Positions 7,921 to 16,372 of a DNA stretch of 64,000 bases are shown piece after piece. The stretch covers positions 325,213 to 389,212 of the forward strand of contig NZ_FMUR01000003.1 of NCBI RefSeq assembly GCF_900101605.1, given 5' to 3'. The stretch is from Butyrivibrio hungatei (lineage in GTDB: Bacteria; Bacillota; Clostridia; Lachnospirales; Lachnospiraceae). Each line of letters starts with the position of its first letter. Position 1 is the first letter of the stretch. The notes under the pieces were generated by a model, which saw nothing but the letters and a program-made list of their open reading frames with translations, was not told the origin of the DNA and did not search any database. A program made the translations under genes and the position numbers.

Positions 7921-9903
7921 TTACCACCTTTCGACTCTCTTTTCAGGAGCGACATACATACCGTCACCCTCTTTTACGTCATAGACTTCATAGAACTGCT
8001 CACAGGAACTTAGAGGAGCATTTACCCTTACAGGTCCGGGGCTGTGCACATCAGTGTGAAGACCAAGAATCCCTTCTACATCACTGCTGATTCCTCTCCA
8101 TATCTCCGCAAATCCTTCATACATTTCAATATAGTCTTCCTTTTCTTTTGCAATATTGGAAATGCACTCTATAGCACCGATATCCGCATAGTTTTCACCA
8201 AGGGTCAGCTCTCCGTCCACATGATATACATCCATGATCGTGCAGGCATTGTAATAATCAATACACATATCAGCTCTGTCCTTTAACGCTTTTCTGTCTG
8301 TTTCATTAAGCCATTCCGGATTGTAATTTCCTCTGTCATCCCAATTCATAAATGTCGAATCAAATGCATGACCAACCTCATGAGCAATGACCATTCCGAG
8401 TCTTCCGATATTACTGAATTTGCTGTAATTCTCGTTAAAGAACGCGCCCTCGGTAATCGCAGCCGTGATAACTACCATATTGTCCGGCATAAAACATGCA
8501 TTAACCGTCTGAGGTTGCATTGTTCCTCCTCTCTTAGGTCTTGGTCTCTTTATTAATTCCTTAAAATTCTCAATTTTTAATTTCTGCATGTTCTTATATG
8601 TTTCAAAAGAATCTTTTCCAAGTACGTTTTCTTTTCCAATGATCACTTCACTGTAATTGCCACCGGTTGTGAATTCTATATTTTCAAGCTTATTGAGAAG
8701 CTTGGTCCTTCCATCTTCAGTAAGCCATTCTGCTTTTCCTATAAGTTCTCTGTAAGAATCCCTGATACTCTCACACATCTCCCGTACTTTCTCATCTTTT
8801 GATGCAGGATAATACTTTTCCGAATATATTCTTCCAAGCTCATCCGAAAGATCGCTCATTATCTTAATCTTTGCCTGCATATCCGGATTTTCGGTATCTG
8901 TTCCGTATGCAGCCTTAAGATACTTGTATTTGTCAGATAAAAACTTGTTACATCCGTCTACATAATCGATGAGTAACCACGTTTTTAATGCTTCAAGATT
9001 TTTCTCGTCATTCAGCTTTTCAGCAATATATGCAAACTGTCCTTTTTCTGCAACAGTCCAAAAGTCGTACGGATTTTCAATCTGCAGCCCTTTTTCAAAG
9101 CTCTTAATATCAAACTTATACTCATCCATATCCTTGTCGGTTACAGCAGATACACTTACATAATCAAATTTCAGATCTTTACTTTTATATGCTATATCCA
9201 ATGCAAACGCGGCTAAATTGTCAGCTGCTTTTTCAGCTTCTTTCTTCTCGTTTCCCAGCCCTACAAGAACTTCTTTTACATGGTCCCTTACAGCTGCTCT
9301 TCCTTCCAGCGATTCCGCAATTTCTTTATTTGTTTTTCCAAAGATCGATTTGATGCCTTCAAACCTAAAACCGTACTCTTTAGCGCGTATTGCACCGTCT
9401 CCAAAGTCAAAAGCAAGCACAGAGCTTATGTTATATAATCTTTTATACTTGCCGAGAAGTTCCATATATTCCTGCGTACTGGAAATTCCGGCAATCTCTT
9501 TTATTACGTCTTCAAGTTCCTTATCGGCATTACTTGCAGAAGCATCATAAGATACGATCTGTTTGTAATAATCGGCGATTATTTGCTCATCCTGTGAAGT
9601 ATGTTCTTTTTTAGCATTTATCTCATCAATAAGCTCAAATAACTTTTTATCCGTTATCCTTCCACATTCATTGAACGAACCGAATCCATATTTGGGGTCG
9701 ATTTCCGCCTCTCTAACGGCATTGGCATTTACATATCCAAAAAAATCGTCCTGCGGGCGTATATTGTATGCCGCTTTTGTTTTGGTATCTTTTCCTGCTT
9801 CGCTGCCATTTTCTTTAGCCTGAATATCTGCACCGTAAAATGAAAAACCAAGAACAGATGCAATAGTCATTCCGACTGCAATACCGCGTATTCCTTTCTT
9901 CAT
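7921..9903 (-). CDS. M13 family zinc metallopeptidase (PepO/neprilysin-like), exported
   Basis: A 660-aa member of the M13 family. It has an N-terminal signal peptide or anchor (hydrophobic stretch around residues 5-25), the M13 N-terminal helical domain, the zinc motif HEVGHAFD near residue 508 and the third zinc ligand in ENYADIGA. The protein ends in a Trp, as family members commonly do. M13 enzymes cut short peptides, so this one likely degrades extracytoplasmic peptides. The ATG at 9903 is chosen because GAGGG lies about 9 nt upstream; the ATG 21 bp earlier overlaps that site. It is the first gene of a three-gene operon with an FtsX-type ABC transporter, suggesting peptide detoxification or signalling. 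It is controlled by the operator cluster at 9951-10027. Confidence 0.92.
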   Translation of the reverse strand: MKKGIRGIAVGMTIASVLGFSFYGADIQAKENGSEAGKDTKTKAAYNIRPQDDFFGYVNANAVREAEIDPKYGFGSFNECGRITDKKLFELIDEINAKKEHTSQDEQIIADYYKQIVSYDASASNADKELEDVIKEIAGISSTQEYMELLGKYKRLYNISSVLAFDFGDGAIRAKEYGFRFEGIKSIFGKTNKEIAESLEGRAAVRDHVKEVLVGLGNEKKEAEKAADNLAAFALDIAYKSKDLKFDYVSVSAVTDKDMDEYKFDIKSFEKGLQIENPYDFWTVAEKGQFAYIAEKLNDEKNLEALKTWLLIDYVDGCNKFLSDKYKYLKAAYGTDTENPDMQAKIKIMSDLSDELGRIYSEKYYPASKDEKVREMCESIRDSYRELIGKAEWLTEDGRTKLLNKLENIEFTTGGNYSEVIIGKENVLGKDSFETYKNMQKLKIENFKELIKRPRPKRGGTMQPQTVNACFMPDNMVVITAAITEGAFFNENYSKFSNIGRLGMVIAHEVGHAFDSTFMNWDDRGNYNPEWLNETDRKALKDRADMCIDYYNACTIMDVYHVDGELTLGENYADIGAIECISNIAKEKEDYIEMYEGFAEIWRGISSDVEGILGLHTDVHSPGPVRVNAPLSSCEQFYEVYDVKEGDGMYVAPEKRVERW

Positions 9904-9950
9904 ATCATGTTTCCCTCTTTTCATTTTCAGATAAATCCTTTCATGTGATC

Positions 9951-10027
9951 ATATTACGTCTGTCATACTACGTTAAACATATTACGACTGTCATAGTATT
10001 TATACTACGTCAGTCGTAATATGTCAA
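9951..10027 (-). promoter_or_regulatory. Repressible promoter with three palindromic operators (BlaI/MecI-like)
   Basis: On the minus strand TTGACA (10022-10027) and TATAAA (9999-10004) are separated by exactly 17 bp. Three imperfect copies of TATTACGACTGTCGTAATA lie at about 9952-9970, 9980-9998 and 10003-10021. The last fills the -35/-10 spacer, the middle one covers the start site and the first lies just downstream. Half-sites TACKAC/GTMGTA resemble BlaI/MecI/CopY-type operators, but no such regulator gene is in the window, so the family is an inference. Confidence 0.78.
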
Positions 10028-10043
10028 CAAGTTTTTTCAGATA

Positions 10044-10085
10044 AAAAAGCCAAAAAATATGCCTACTCTCCGTTATAGAGAGTAG
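10044..10085 (-). terminator. Terminator of the GGDEF-EAL gene
   Basis: CTACTCTC and GAGAGTAG form an 8-bp stem with a short loop (10063-10085 on the plus map), followed on the minus strand by T-rich sequence GCATATTTTTTGGCTTTTTT. It separates the c-di-GMP enzyme gene from the M13 promoter. Confidence 0.75.
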
Positions 10086-10103
10086 ACACCTTATATTTGC
10101 TAT

Positions 10104-11783
10104 TTATTTTTTGTATTTTTCTTTGAATTTCTTTTCAAATTCATCGACCGGCATCGGCATATCAAAATAATATCCCTGGAACATTTCGCACCCGAGTTCT
10201 TTAAGAAAATCAAGCTGTTCCTTCGTCTCAACGCCCTCGGTAATAACTCCCATTCCGAGTTCGTGGGCCATGTCGATCGTATAATTTAAAATAACTTTAG
10301 CCCGGTTCTGATTCTCGGTCTTTCTCAAAAATCCCATATCAATCTTAAGTATATTGGCATTTATATCCTTGAGCATATTAAGAGATGAATATCCGCTTCC
10401 GAAATCATCAATCTCGACCACAAATCCATCTTTCTGAAGCCCGAGAATAAGTTCCGCGCACTTGGAAACATCGGTAGTTACAGCTGTCTCCGTAATCTCA
10501 ATATTGAAATGGCGGGGATTAATATCATATTCTTTTACGAGATTATTGAATTCTTCTCTGATATCGATATAGTAAAGATCTTTGGGCGAAACGTTCACCG
10601 ATATGGATACTCCTTCCATCTCGGTTCCCTTCCAGTAATCAAGCTGTTTTGCAGCAAGTTCCCATATATATCTGTCGAGCTTGTAGATAAGATCGGCCTT
10701 TTCAAGAACGGTTATAAATACTCCCGGCTGAATGATACCATTCTCCGGATGTATCCATCTTGCAAGCGCCTCCGCTCCAAACAGCTTCCCGTTAGCATAT
10801 ACCTGAGGCTGAAGATATATCCCAAACTGCCTGTTGATAATGGCAAAATCAAAGCTTGATAGGATTTCTTTTTCCAAAAGAGCGTTAATAAGCATGTCAT
10901 CGCTATACCATGCTATCTCGCATACTCCGTCTTTGGTGATGGATTTGCACGCCATATAAGCCCTGTCACACATGAGCGAAATATCCATATCCTTATCTCT
11001 TATCTCATATACGCCAAGCTGAATATGCACGGAGTAAGACGTGCTTGTAAGGCGATTGGTAACCTCTTTTACAGCGCTCTTAAAATCCGCCTCAACAAAT
11101 CTCTCCTTCGGCATGCAAAGTGCAAACTGATCGCCGTTTATCCTTCCGTATACATCTTCTTCTCTGACTCTCTGCGATATGGCATCCGCGATATTTACAA
11201 GGATATCGTTTCCCTTGTCCACTCCAAAGAGCTGATTTATCAATTTAAAATCTCGTATATTCGAATATACCAGCACATACTCCTTATCATCCGGAGTGCT
11301 CTGAAAAAGCTCCCTTACAGCCGCAATAAATCCCTCTTTGTTATAGAGCTGCGTAAGATCGTCATGTGTAAGCCGGTACTGTTCGCCGTACTCGCCCTCA
11401 AGAGAATCCGACACATTCTGAATGACATAGACGCTTCCTACAACCTTGCCACTCTCATCATGAACTCGTCTGAATCTGACGCGGTAAAGACGCTCTTTTC
11501 CCGTAGAATTGTATATTCGGCACCAGGTCGTAGCATCCACATCTATCCCCAATGTTCTCTTCCACGTCTCGAATGCCTCATATAACAGATCCAGATCTTC
11601 CAGAACATAGAACATGCTATAGGCTTTTCTGTTTGCATAGACACATTTCCCTGTATTATCAAGGAATATATATCCGTTATCATCCTGCTGAATCCCATAG
11701 GAAATAAGCTTAAGCAGTTCCTCGGGGTTCGATTCTTTATTATAAAAATATGCATTTTTACCAAAGATTTTTTCAGTATTCAT
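10104..11783 (-). CDS. PAS-GGDEF-EAL protein, likely c-di-GMP phosphodiesterase
   Basis: A 559-aa cytoplasmic protein with no membrane segment. An N-terminal PAS-like sensor (about residues 30-125) is followed by a GGDEF domain (about 130-290) and an EAL domain (about 305-559). The GGDEF active-site motif is degenerate (INGDQF in place of GGDEF), so cyclase activity is unlikely. The EAL domain keeps the catalytic set: EALAR, the Asn of SVNVSP, the Glu of IEITET, DDFGSGYSS, the Lys of LKIDMG, EGVET and FQGYYF. The likely role is c-di-GMP hydrolysis to pGpG controlled by a PAS signal, perhaps with the GGDEF domain as a GTP sensor. It is about 9.4 kb from the c-di-GMP riboswitch. Confidence 0.9.
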   Translation of the reverse strand: MNTEKIFGKNAYFYNKESNPEELLKLISYGIQQDDNGYIFLDNTGKCVYANRKAYSMFYVLEDLDLLYEAFETWKRTLGIDVDATTWCRIYNSTGKERLYRVRFRRVHDESGKVVGSVYVIQNVSDSLEGEYGEQYRLTHDDLTQLYNKEGFIAAVRELFQSTPDDKEYVLVYSNIRDFKLINQLFGVDKGNDILVNIADAISQRVREEDVYGRINGDQFALCMPKERFVEADFKSAVKEVTNRLTSTSYSVHIQLGVYEIRDKDMDISLMCDRAYMACKSITKDGVCEIAWYSDDMLINALLEKEILSSFDFAIINRQFGIYLQPQVYANGKLFGAEALARWIHPENGIIQPGVFITVLEKADLIYKLDRYIWELAAKQLDYWKGTEMEGVSISVNVSPKDLYYIDIREEFNNLVKEYDINPRHFNIEITETAVTTDVSKCAELILGLQKDGFVVEIDDFGSGYSSLNMLKDINANILKIDMGFLRKTENQNRAKVILNYTIDMAHELGMGVITEGVETKEQLDFLKELGCEMFQGYYFDMPMPVDEFEKKFKEKYKK

Positions 11784-11858
11784 ATTTTAAATTTTATAAT
11801 ATTATGATAATTTATTCCAGCAAAAAACATAAACATCAATAATTATTCATGGTAAATA

Positions 11859-12593
11859 CTATATATTCCCGACATTCATTACCGTTCCGACAGATACATA
11901 GTTATCAAGAACAGCTCTGTAATCCGTGCCGTCTTCCGCTTCAGGTGTAAAAACTCCGTCAACCATGTATCTTGCTCCGCCGTTATCAAGTTTCTCAACT
12001 TCCTTGTACCCGTCTTTATAAACCATCCCACGCGACACACCGCGGTCATAGAGCACACCTTTGCATTCGGAAACAGGGCAAAAAGGGAAGTTGACATTAT
12101 ATATCTTTCCCGGAATAAACTCAGTATCTATGAGCTTTTCCAATATCTCATGAAGGTATCTGTCCGAAACTTCATGACACTTTCCCGCACCTTCCGAAAA
12201 AGCTATCGCGGGAACTCCTTGAAATTCCGCCTCAAAAGCAGATCCGCAGGTCGCAGAATACTGAATATCCGAAGCGACATTGTATCCAAAATTTATCCCG
12301 CAGAGCACAACAGTCGGCTTATCAGGTACTATCGTCGTACATCCGAGCCTTACGCAGTCGCCCGGTGTCCCGCTGCATGAATATGCATGAACACCATATT
12401 TACTCTCAACAGGATATTCAACGGGGAAAATATCTATCTCATGCCTTAAAGTAATGCTGTGAGAAGCCGCACTTCTCTCACTTTCAGGTGCAACTATCCA
12501 TACTTCGCCAAACTCGGCTGCCTCTTTTACAAGTCTTAAAAGTCCCTCCGACTTTATTCCGTCATCATTGGTTATAAGTATTCTTCTTGTCAT
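11859..12593 (-). CDS. surE: 5'/3'-nucleotidase SurE
   Basis: A 244-aa acid phosphatase that dephosphorylates nucleoside monophosphates. The N-terminal ITNDDGIKSEG metal-binding motif (two adjacent Asp), APESERSAASHSIT and the GINFGYNVASDIQYSATCGSAFEA segment are diagnostic of SurE. The length matches the family (about 250 aa). Its ATG overlaps the rsmH stop by 4 bp (ATGA), so the two genes are cotranscribed and translationally coupled. Confidence 0.93.
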   Translation of the reverse strand: MTRRILITNDDGIKSEGLLRLVKEAAEFGEVWIVAPESERSAASHSITLRHEIDIFPVEYPVESKYGVHAYSCSGTPGDCVRLGCTTIVPDKPTVVLCGINFGYNVASDIQYSATCGSAFEAEFQGVPAIAFSEGAGKCHEVSDRYLHEILEKLIDTEFIPGKIYNVNFPFCPVSECKGVLYDRGVSRGMVYKDGYKEVEKLDNGGARYMVDGVFTPEAEDGTDYRAVLDNYVSVGTVMNVGNI

Positions 12594-13666
12594 TCTGCCT
12601 TTTCTCCAATATCTGCCTTAATAGCCCATCTCATCTTGGTTGATTTACTTCTGGGATTTATCCTGCACTCCTCCGCAGACGGTCTTATCACATCTTCCGA
12701 TATTTCACTGTACACACCGGCTTTTTTAAGCTCTTTAAACGACTTTTTGACCAGCCTGTCTTCTCCCGAATGGAATGTAAGTATCGCTGCTCTTCCACCC
12801 GCTTTAAGCACCGAAGGGAGCTTATCCAGAAAAGAGTAAAGCACTTCAAATTCACTGTTTACGTCTATCCTAAGCGCCTGAAAAACTCTGGCACAACTCT
12901 TTTTTACAGTTACTGCTTTCTCCTCCTTAGGAACCTTCCAAAGTGCCGCTTCAATGGCCTCTCTGAGCGCTGTTGTGGTATCCATGGAATTTCCTTTTTT
13001 CATAAGTGAAAAAACTTTTTCCGCGATTTCCTCAGCATACGGCTCATCGGAGTTTTCTACGAGCATTCCGATAAACTCTTCTTTCGTGATATTGTGAAGA
13101 CGCTCCGCCGCCGATTCACCACCGTCAGGGTTAAGCCTTAGATCGAGAGGTCCGTCGATCTTATAAGAAAAGCCTCTTTCGGGATTATCTATCTGCATGG
13201 AAGATACGCCCAGATCTGCCAGAACAAAATCAAACTTTCCTGCTTCTTCACATATTTTATCTATATTTTCAAAATTTATCAGCCTAAACTTAAACACATC
13301 TTCGCCATATCCGGCGTTCCTAAGTCTCTCGACGGTTTTCTTGGACTCTATGGGATCGATATCAAGTCCGTAAATACAACCGTTTCCCTGCAATTTCTCA
13401 AGCATCTTCGAAGTGTGTCCACCATATCCGAGCGTACAATCAAGCCCCTGCTGCCCCGGCTCTATCTTAAGAAAATCCAGTATCTCTTTTACCATGATCG
13501 AAATATGCATTCCCGCCGGCGTAGAGCCCTTTGATATAACATGCTCAACCACATCCTTGTATTTCTCAGGATTGTGCTCTTTATATTTTTCTTCAAATTT
13601 CTTGGGATACTTTCCCGAATAACGAACCCGTCTCTTATGCTGCTTTTCTTCCACGCTTTTCTCCAA
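12590..13666 (-). CDS. rsmH: RsmH/MraW-like 16S rRNA (cytosine-N4) methyltransferase
   Basis: A 358-aa SAM-dependent methyltransferase of the RsmH (MraW) family, which methylates N4 of C1402 in 16S rRNA. Seen: the SAM loop CTLGYGGHTSKML, LADLGVSSMQIDNPERGFSY, DLRLNP, and the C-terminal LTFHSGEDRLVK..F. It has a basic N-terminal extension of about 45 residues compared with standard RsmH (about 310 aa), and TLGYGGHT replaces the usual TLG.GGHS. It is next to surE instead of in the mraZ-ftsL division cluster, so it may be a paralogue with a different target base. Confidence 0.82.
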   Translation of the reverse strand: MEKSVEEKQHKRRVRYSGKYPKKFEEKYKEHNPEKYKDVVEHVISKGSTPAGMHISIMVKEILDFLKIEPGQQGLDCTLGYGGHTSKMLEKLQGNGCIYGLDIDPIESKKTVERLRNAGYGEDVFKFRLINFENIDKICEEAGKFDFVLADLGVSSMQIDNPERGFSYKIDGPLDLRLNPDGGESAAERLHNITKEEFIGMLVENSDEPYAEEIAEKVFSLMKKGNSMDTTTALREAIEAALWKVPKEEKAVTVKKSCARVFQALRIDVNSEFEVLYSFLDKLPSVLKAGGRAAILTFHSGEDRLVKKSFKELKKAGVYSEISEDVIRPSAEECRINPRSKSTKMRWAIKADIGEKAE

Positions 13667-13678
13667 TCAATTAATAAT

Positions 13679-13779
13679 GAGTCAAGGGGACGGTTCTTTT
13701 GACTCCTTTTAAATTTCGTGTCAACTCGATGCATTAAATACCAATTTTGCGGGAGTCAAAAGAACCGTCCCCTTGACTC
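13679..13779. repeat. Perfect 28-bp inverted repeat (REP-like hairpin)
   Basis: The 28 bases at 13679-13706 (beginning GAGTCAAGGGGACGG) recur exactly, reverse-complemented, at 13752-13779, separated by 45 bp. The arms would form a very strong hairpin between rsmH and the orphan gene at 13915. The GGGACGGTTCTTTTGACTC word resembles REP elements of Firmicutes linked to Y1 (TnpA-REP) transposases; this comparison is from memory. No transposase is present here. Confidence 0.85.
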
Positions 13780-13914
13780 CCCAATTCAGTTCTATTTTTC
13801 AATTGTATCAAACTAATCTTTATAAGCAAAAGGTTTAATAGTTTTTTTAGCTTTGTTTTTGGTCGTATATAGTATTATATTAATACCTTTTCGTAAGATG
13901 TGAATGGAGGTATT

Positions 13915-14583
13915 ATGCACGAAACAACTCAGATTACGTATGAGTTGGGCACGGTGAATATTATCCTTAACTCCGAGAGTCGGAACGGTCAGGATGCTCC
14001 GGACTTTCACTTTACAGACTACGATCAATTACTGTGTTCCTGCTTTACGCCAAAAGAATTAGAGCAGATAGCTGAAGGTGAAAGTGCTGAGCTCACCTTC
14101 AATCTGATAATGGATGATTCATATAACGGCGGTCTTATTGACAGTCATTTATCCAATTTTGCAGAGATTCCCGGAAAAATCTTTGAAGGCCTTACCAAAG
14201 GCGCATACATGAGTCTTGATGTACAAAAATCACTTGGAAACAATGAACAATCGGAGCTTGAGATGTTCTATGAAAATATAGATTTTCAACTCGACATTCC
14301 AATATCTCTCATAAAAGAAAATCGCGAATATTTCATTTATATTGACTTCATGGGTAGTACCGAATTGTTCGAAGATATCGATAAAGAAATCGAGACAATA
14401 TCAATAAATACAAACGCCATAGGCTCGAGCTTACTTCTGTACAAAGAGATGCCGCGAATAGCAAATGCAAAAATAAATTATGACAATGTCTATGGTGGCA
14501 AAACCCAGTATTTATGCGTGATTGGGATAATCGCACTCATCCTATTATGGAAGAGAATTGATTTTTTACATAAAAAAGAATAA
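13915..14583 (+). CDS. Orphan protein with C-terminal membrane anchor
   Basis: A 222-aa protein not assigned to a family. It has no signal peptide; the N-terminal 190 residues are acidic and predicted mixed alpha/beta, and a single hydrophobic helix near residues 200-216 (YLCVIGIIALILLW) is followed by a basic tail, consistent with a C-tail-anchored membrane protein facing the cytoplasm. There is no LPXTG motif. The ATG at 13915 has TGGAGG 5 nt upstream and is preferred to the GTG at 13900, which would absorb that site. It lies alone between the inverted repeat and tRNA-Pro on the plus strand. Confidence 0.7.
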   Translation: MHETTQITYELGTVNIILNSESRNGQDAPDFHFTDYDQLLCSCFTPKELEQIAEGESAELTFNLIMDDSYNGGLIDSHLSNFAEIPGKIFEGLTKGAYMSLDVQKSLGNNEQSELEMFYENIDFQLDIPISLIKENREYFIYIDFMGSTELFEDIDKEIETISINTNAIGSSLLLYKEMPRIANAKINYDNVYGGKTQYLCVIGIIALILLWKRIDFLHKKE

Positions 14584-14591
14584 AAAACCTA

Positions 14592-14620
14592 TTGCTTTTC
14601 TCAAAACAGCGTTATATAAT
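14592..14620 (+). promoter_or_regulatory. Promoter of tRNA-Pro
   Basis: TTGCTT (14592-14597), a 17-bp spacer and a consensus TATAAT (14615-14620) end 12 bp before the tRNA. Confidence 0.75.
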
Positions 14621-14632
14621 GGAGAACGTCGT

Positions 14633-14705
14633 CGGGGTGTGGCTCAGTTGGTAGAGCACTATCTTAGGGAGGTAGGGGCCGCGTGTTCGAATCACGTCAC
14701 TCCGA
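14633..14705 (+). tRNA. tRNA-Pro, anticodon AGG
   Basis: A 73-nt cloverleaf without encoded CCA. The acceptor CGGGGTG pairs with CACTCCG, the D stem is GCTC/GAGC, the anticodon stem is CTATC/GGTAG with loop TTAGGGA, and the T arm GCGTG-TTCGAAT-CACGT includes one G-T. Position 37 is G, C1-G72 and A73 are as in bacterial tRNA-Pro, and the anticodon at 14666-14668 reads AGG. An A34-bearing tRNA-Pro is unusual compared with the common UGG species. Confidence 0.9.
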
Positions 14706-14710
14706 CTAAT

Positions 14711-14739
14711 AAAAACCGCTCAATTTGAGCGGTTTTTTT
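14711..14739. terminator. Bidirectional terminator between tRNA-Pro and the sugar-binding lipoprotein gene
   Basis: AAAAACCGCTCAA and TTGAGCGGTTTTT form a perfect stem with T runs on both strands, serving the plus-strand tRNA and the convergent minus-strand gene ending at 14767. Confidence 0.9.
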
Positions 14740-14766
14740 GTTTGTTTCAAATCTTGTTGAGCTTTT

Positions 14767-15870
14767 CTACTCTTCCTGCTGCGCGTCGGATTCTTCATCT
14801 TCTCTGATAATTCCAAGTATAGTCTCCGCATTTTCTTTCGTGACTTTAACATAATCACTGCCGTAAAAATGAGCAACATTTTGCTTTTTCATGTATGAAA
14901 GTATCGTTCCTGTCGTAAGGCGTGCCTGCTCGACATAGTTATTGAATACGGTTCCGACGATTTTTCCTTCAAGGATTTTCTCGAGTGCGACTTCAAAAGC
15001 ATCTGCACCGATAATATATACATCCTTTCCCGCTTCAAGGCCTGCTTTATTTACAGCTTCCAGAGCCCCGACAGCCATCATATCGTTATTACAGATGATA
15101 ACTTCCACAGATGGATTCTCCGCAAGCGCCTCGGTAACAACATATTCCGAGACATTCTTATCCCAGTTGCCATTACCTTCAGCAAGCTTTTCAACGCTCC
15201 AGCCCGCATTTTTGAGTGCTTCTATTGAGTATCTGGTTCTGAAGTAGGTATCTGCGCTGTTCTTCTCGCCTTTTACCATGATATATTGCAATACACCGTC
15301 ACCGTTCTTATCAATATTCTCAAATCCAAGGTCTATCAGCATTTTGCCCTGAAAAGTTCCCGCCTGCCTTGCATCACAACCAATATAAGTAACGGGTAGA
15401 TTCTCGCTTTCCCACCTTATCTCTTCAGACGCTTCCGGTTCACGGTTGACATACACAAGCGGAACTCCAGCCTCCATCGCAAGATCTGTAACCTCGGCTG
15501 TTTTAGACATATTAACCGGATTTACAACAAGAATATCAACACCTGAAGAAATAACCTTCTTTAGCTGCAACATCTGATATCCGTGACTAAACGCAGAATT
15601 GACCACGGTTATGTTTTCTTCCTTGAAGCCTGCATTCACAAGGTCTTTAATAAGCTCATCCTTAAACAAAGACATATATGTGTCGGATAACTTGTAAATA
15701 AATACTCCAACCCTCATATCGGCGGGAGTCATCTCCTTTTCTTCTGCTGAAGACGCCACGCTCGCAGCCGCTTCAGCTTCCGTCTCTTCGATATTTTTTT
15801 CAGAACATCCTGCAAGCAAAGCAGTAATCAAAACAGAAACTGTCAATACTTCAAACAATTTCCTTCTCAT
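14767..15870 (-). CDS. Galactose/methylgalactoside-type substrate-binding lipoprotein
   Basis: A 367-aa exported lipoprotein with lipobox LLAGC at about residue 22 and a Ser/Glu/Ala-rich linker. The body is a type I periplasmic-binding fold like MglB: VGVFIYKLSDTYMS, DILVVNPVNMS, VYVNREPE, YIGCDARQAG and the Ca-binding-like loop DKNGDGVLQY seen in galactose-binding proteins. It would capture a sugar at the outer face of the membrane. No ABC permease or ATPase is adjacent, so it either serves a transporter elsewhere or acts as a sugar sensor. GAGAGG lies upstream of the ATG. It is transcribed alone. Confidence 0.85.
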   Translation of the reverse strand: MRRKLFEVLTVSVLITALLAGCSEKNIEETEAEAAASVASSAEEKEMTPADMRVGVFIYKLSDTYMSLFKDELIKDLVNAGFKEENITVVNSAFSHGYQMLQLKKVISSGVDILVVNPVNMSKTAEVTDLAMEAGVPLVYVNREPEASEEIRWESENLPVTYIGCDARQAGTFQGKMLIDLGFENIDKNGDGVLQYIMVKGEKNSADTYFRTRYSIEALKNAGWSVEKLAEGNGNWDKNVSEYVVTEALAENPSVEVIICNNDMMAVGALEAVNKAGLEAGKDVYIIGADAFEVALEKILEGKIVGTVFNNYVEQARLTTGTILSYMKKQNVAHFYGSDYVKVTKENAETILGIIREDEESDAQQEE

Positions 15871-15958
15871 TTCTTTTATTCCTCTCCATAAATATGAAGG
15901 TGCTGACTTAATTCAAGATCATGTCAGCACCTATCAAAAACTAAATTATGAATTATGA

Positions 15959-16345
15959 TCATTCAACCGCAGTACTTCCGTCAGAATAAGTAATAACCCA
16001 GTAACCTTTCCCGGTTCCGCAGTCTTCATGGTAAGTCTTGTCTACAATTGTACGCTCCGCACCGTCATTATCTGCTCCACTACTTAATGAGCTACTTTCC
16101 AATGCGGAAATATCATATTTCTCCTTAAGTTCCTCAAGTGTCAACTTCTCTTCCGTCTTTTCTTCGTTCTTTTTGGTAACATTTACTGTTGATGCCTTTA
16201 CAACCGGCGGCGCCGTTTCTTCCGAGACAGCCGCTGTCAAAAAGTCTTTGTATTCAGGCACTGCCTCACACAAAATGATGTTGAATACAATGACACAAGC
16301 CATCAAACCCATAAATACCATTGTTGTTACCGCTACTTTTTTCAT
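15959..16345 (-). CDS. Small membrane-anchored exported protein
   Basis: A 128-aa protein of unknown function. The hydrophobic N-terminus (residues 1-25, MKKVAVTTMVFMGLMACV) is an uncleaved anchor or signal peptide; a Lys/Glu-rich linker follows, and a conserved-looking C-terminal segment CGTGKGYWVITYSDGSTAVE ends the protein. The ATG at 16345 follows GAGGGG at about 10 nt, and the TTG 18 bp earlier lies inside that site. It is 27 bp after the transglutaminase-like gene and likely forms an operon with it and the next upstream gene. Confidence 0.72.
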   Translation of the reverse strand: MKKVAVTTMVFMGLMACVIVFNIILCEAVPEYKDFLTAAVSEETAPPVVKASTVNVTKKNEEKTEEKLTLEELKEKYDISALESSSLSSGADNDGAERTIVDKTYHEDCGTGKGYWVITYSDGSTAVE

Positions 16346-16372
16346 TACTAAAAATCCCCTCAAAAAAATATT

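Noticed and set aside
13898..13914. GTG start for the orphan tail-anchored protein
   Set aside because: It would place the TGGAGG site inside the coding region; the ATG at 13915 is correctly spaced.
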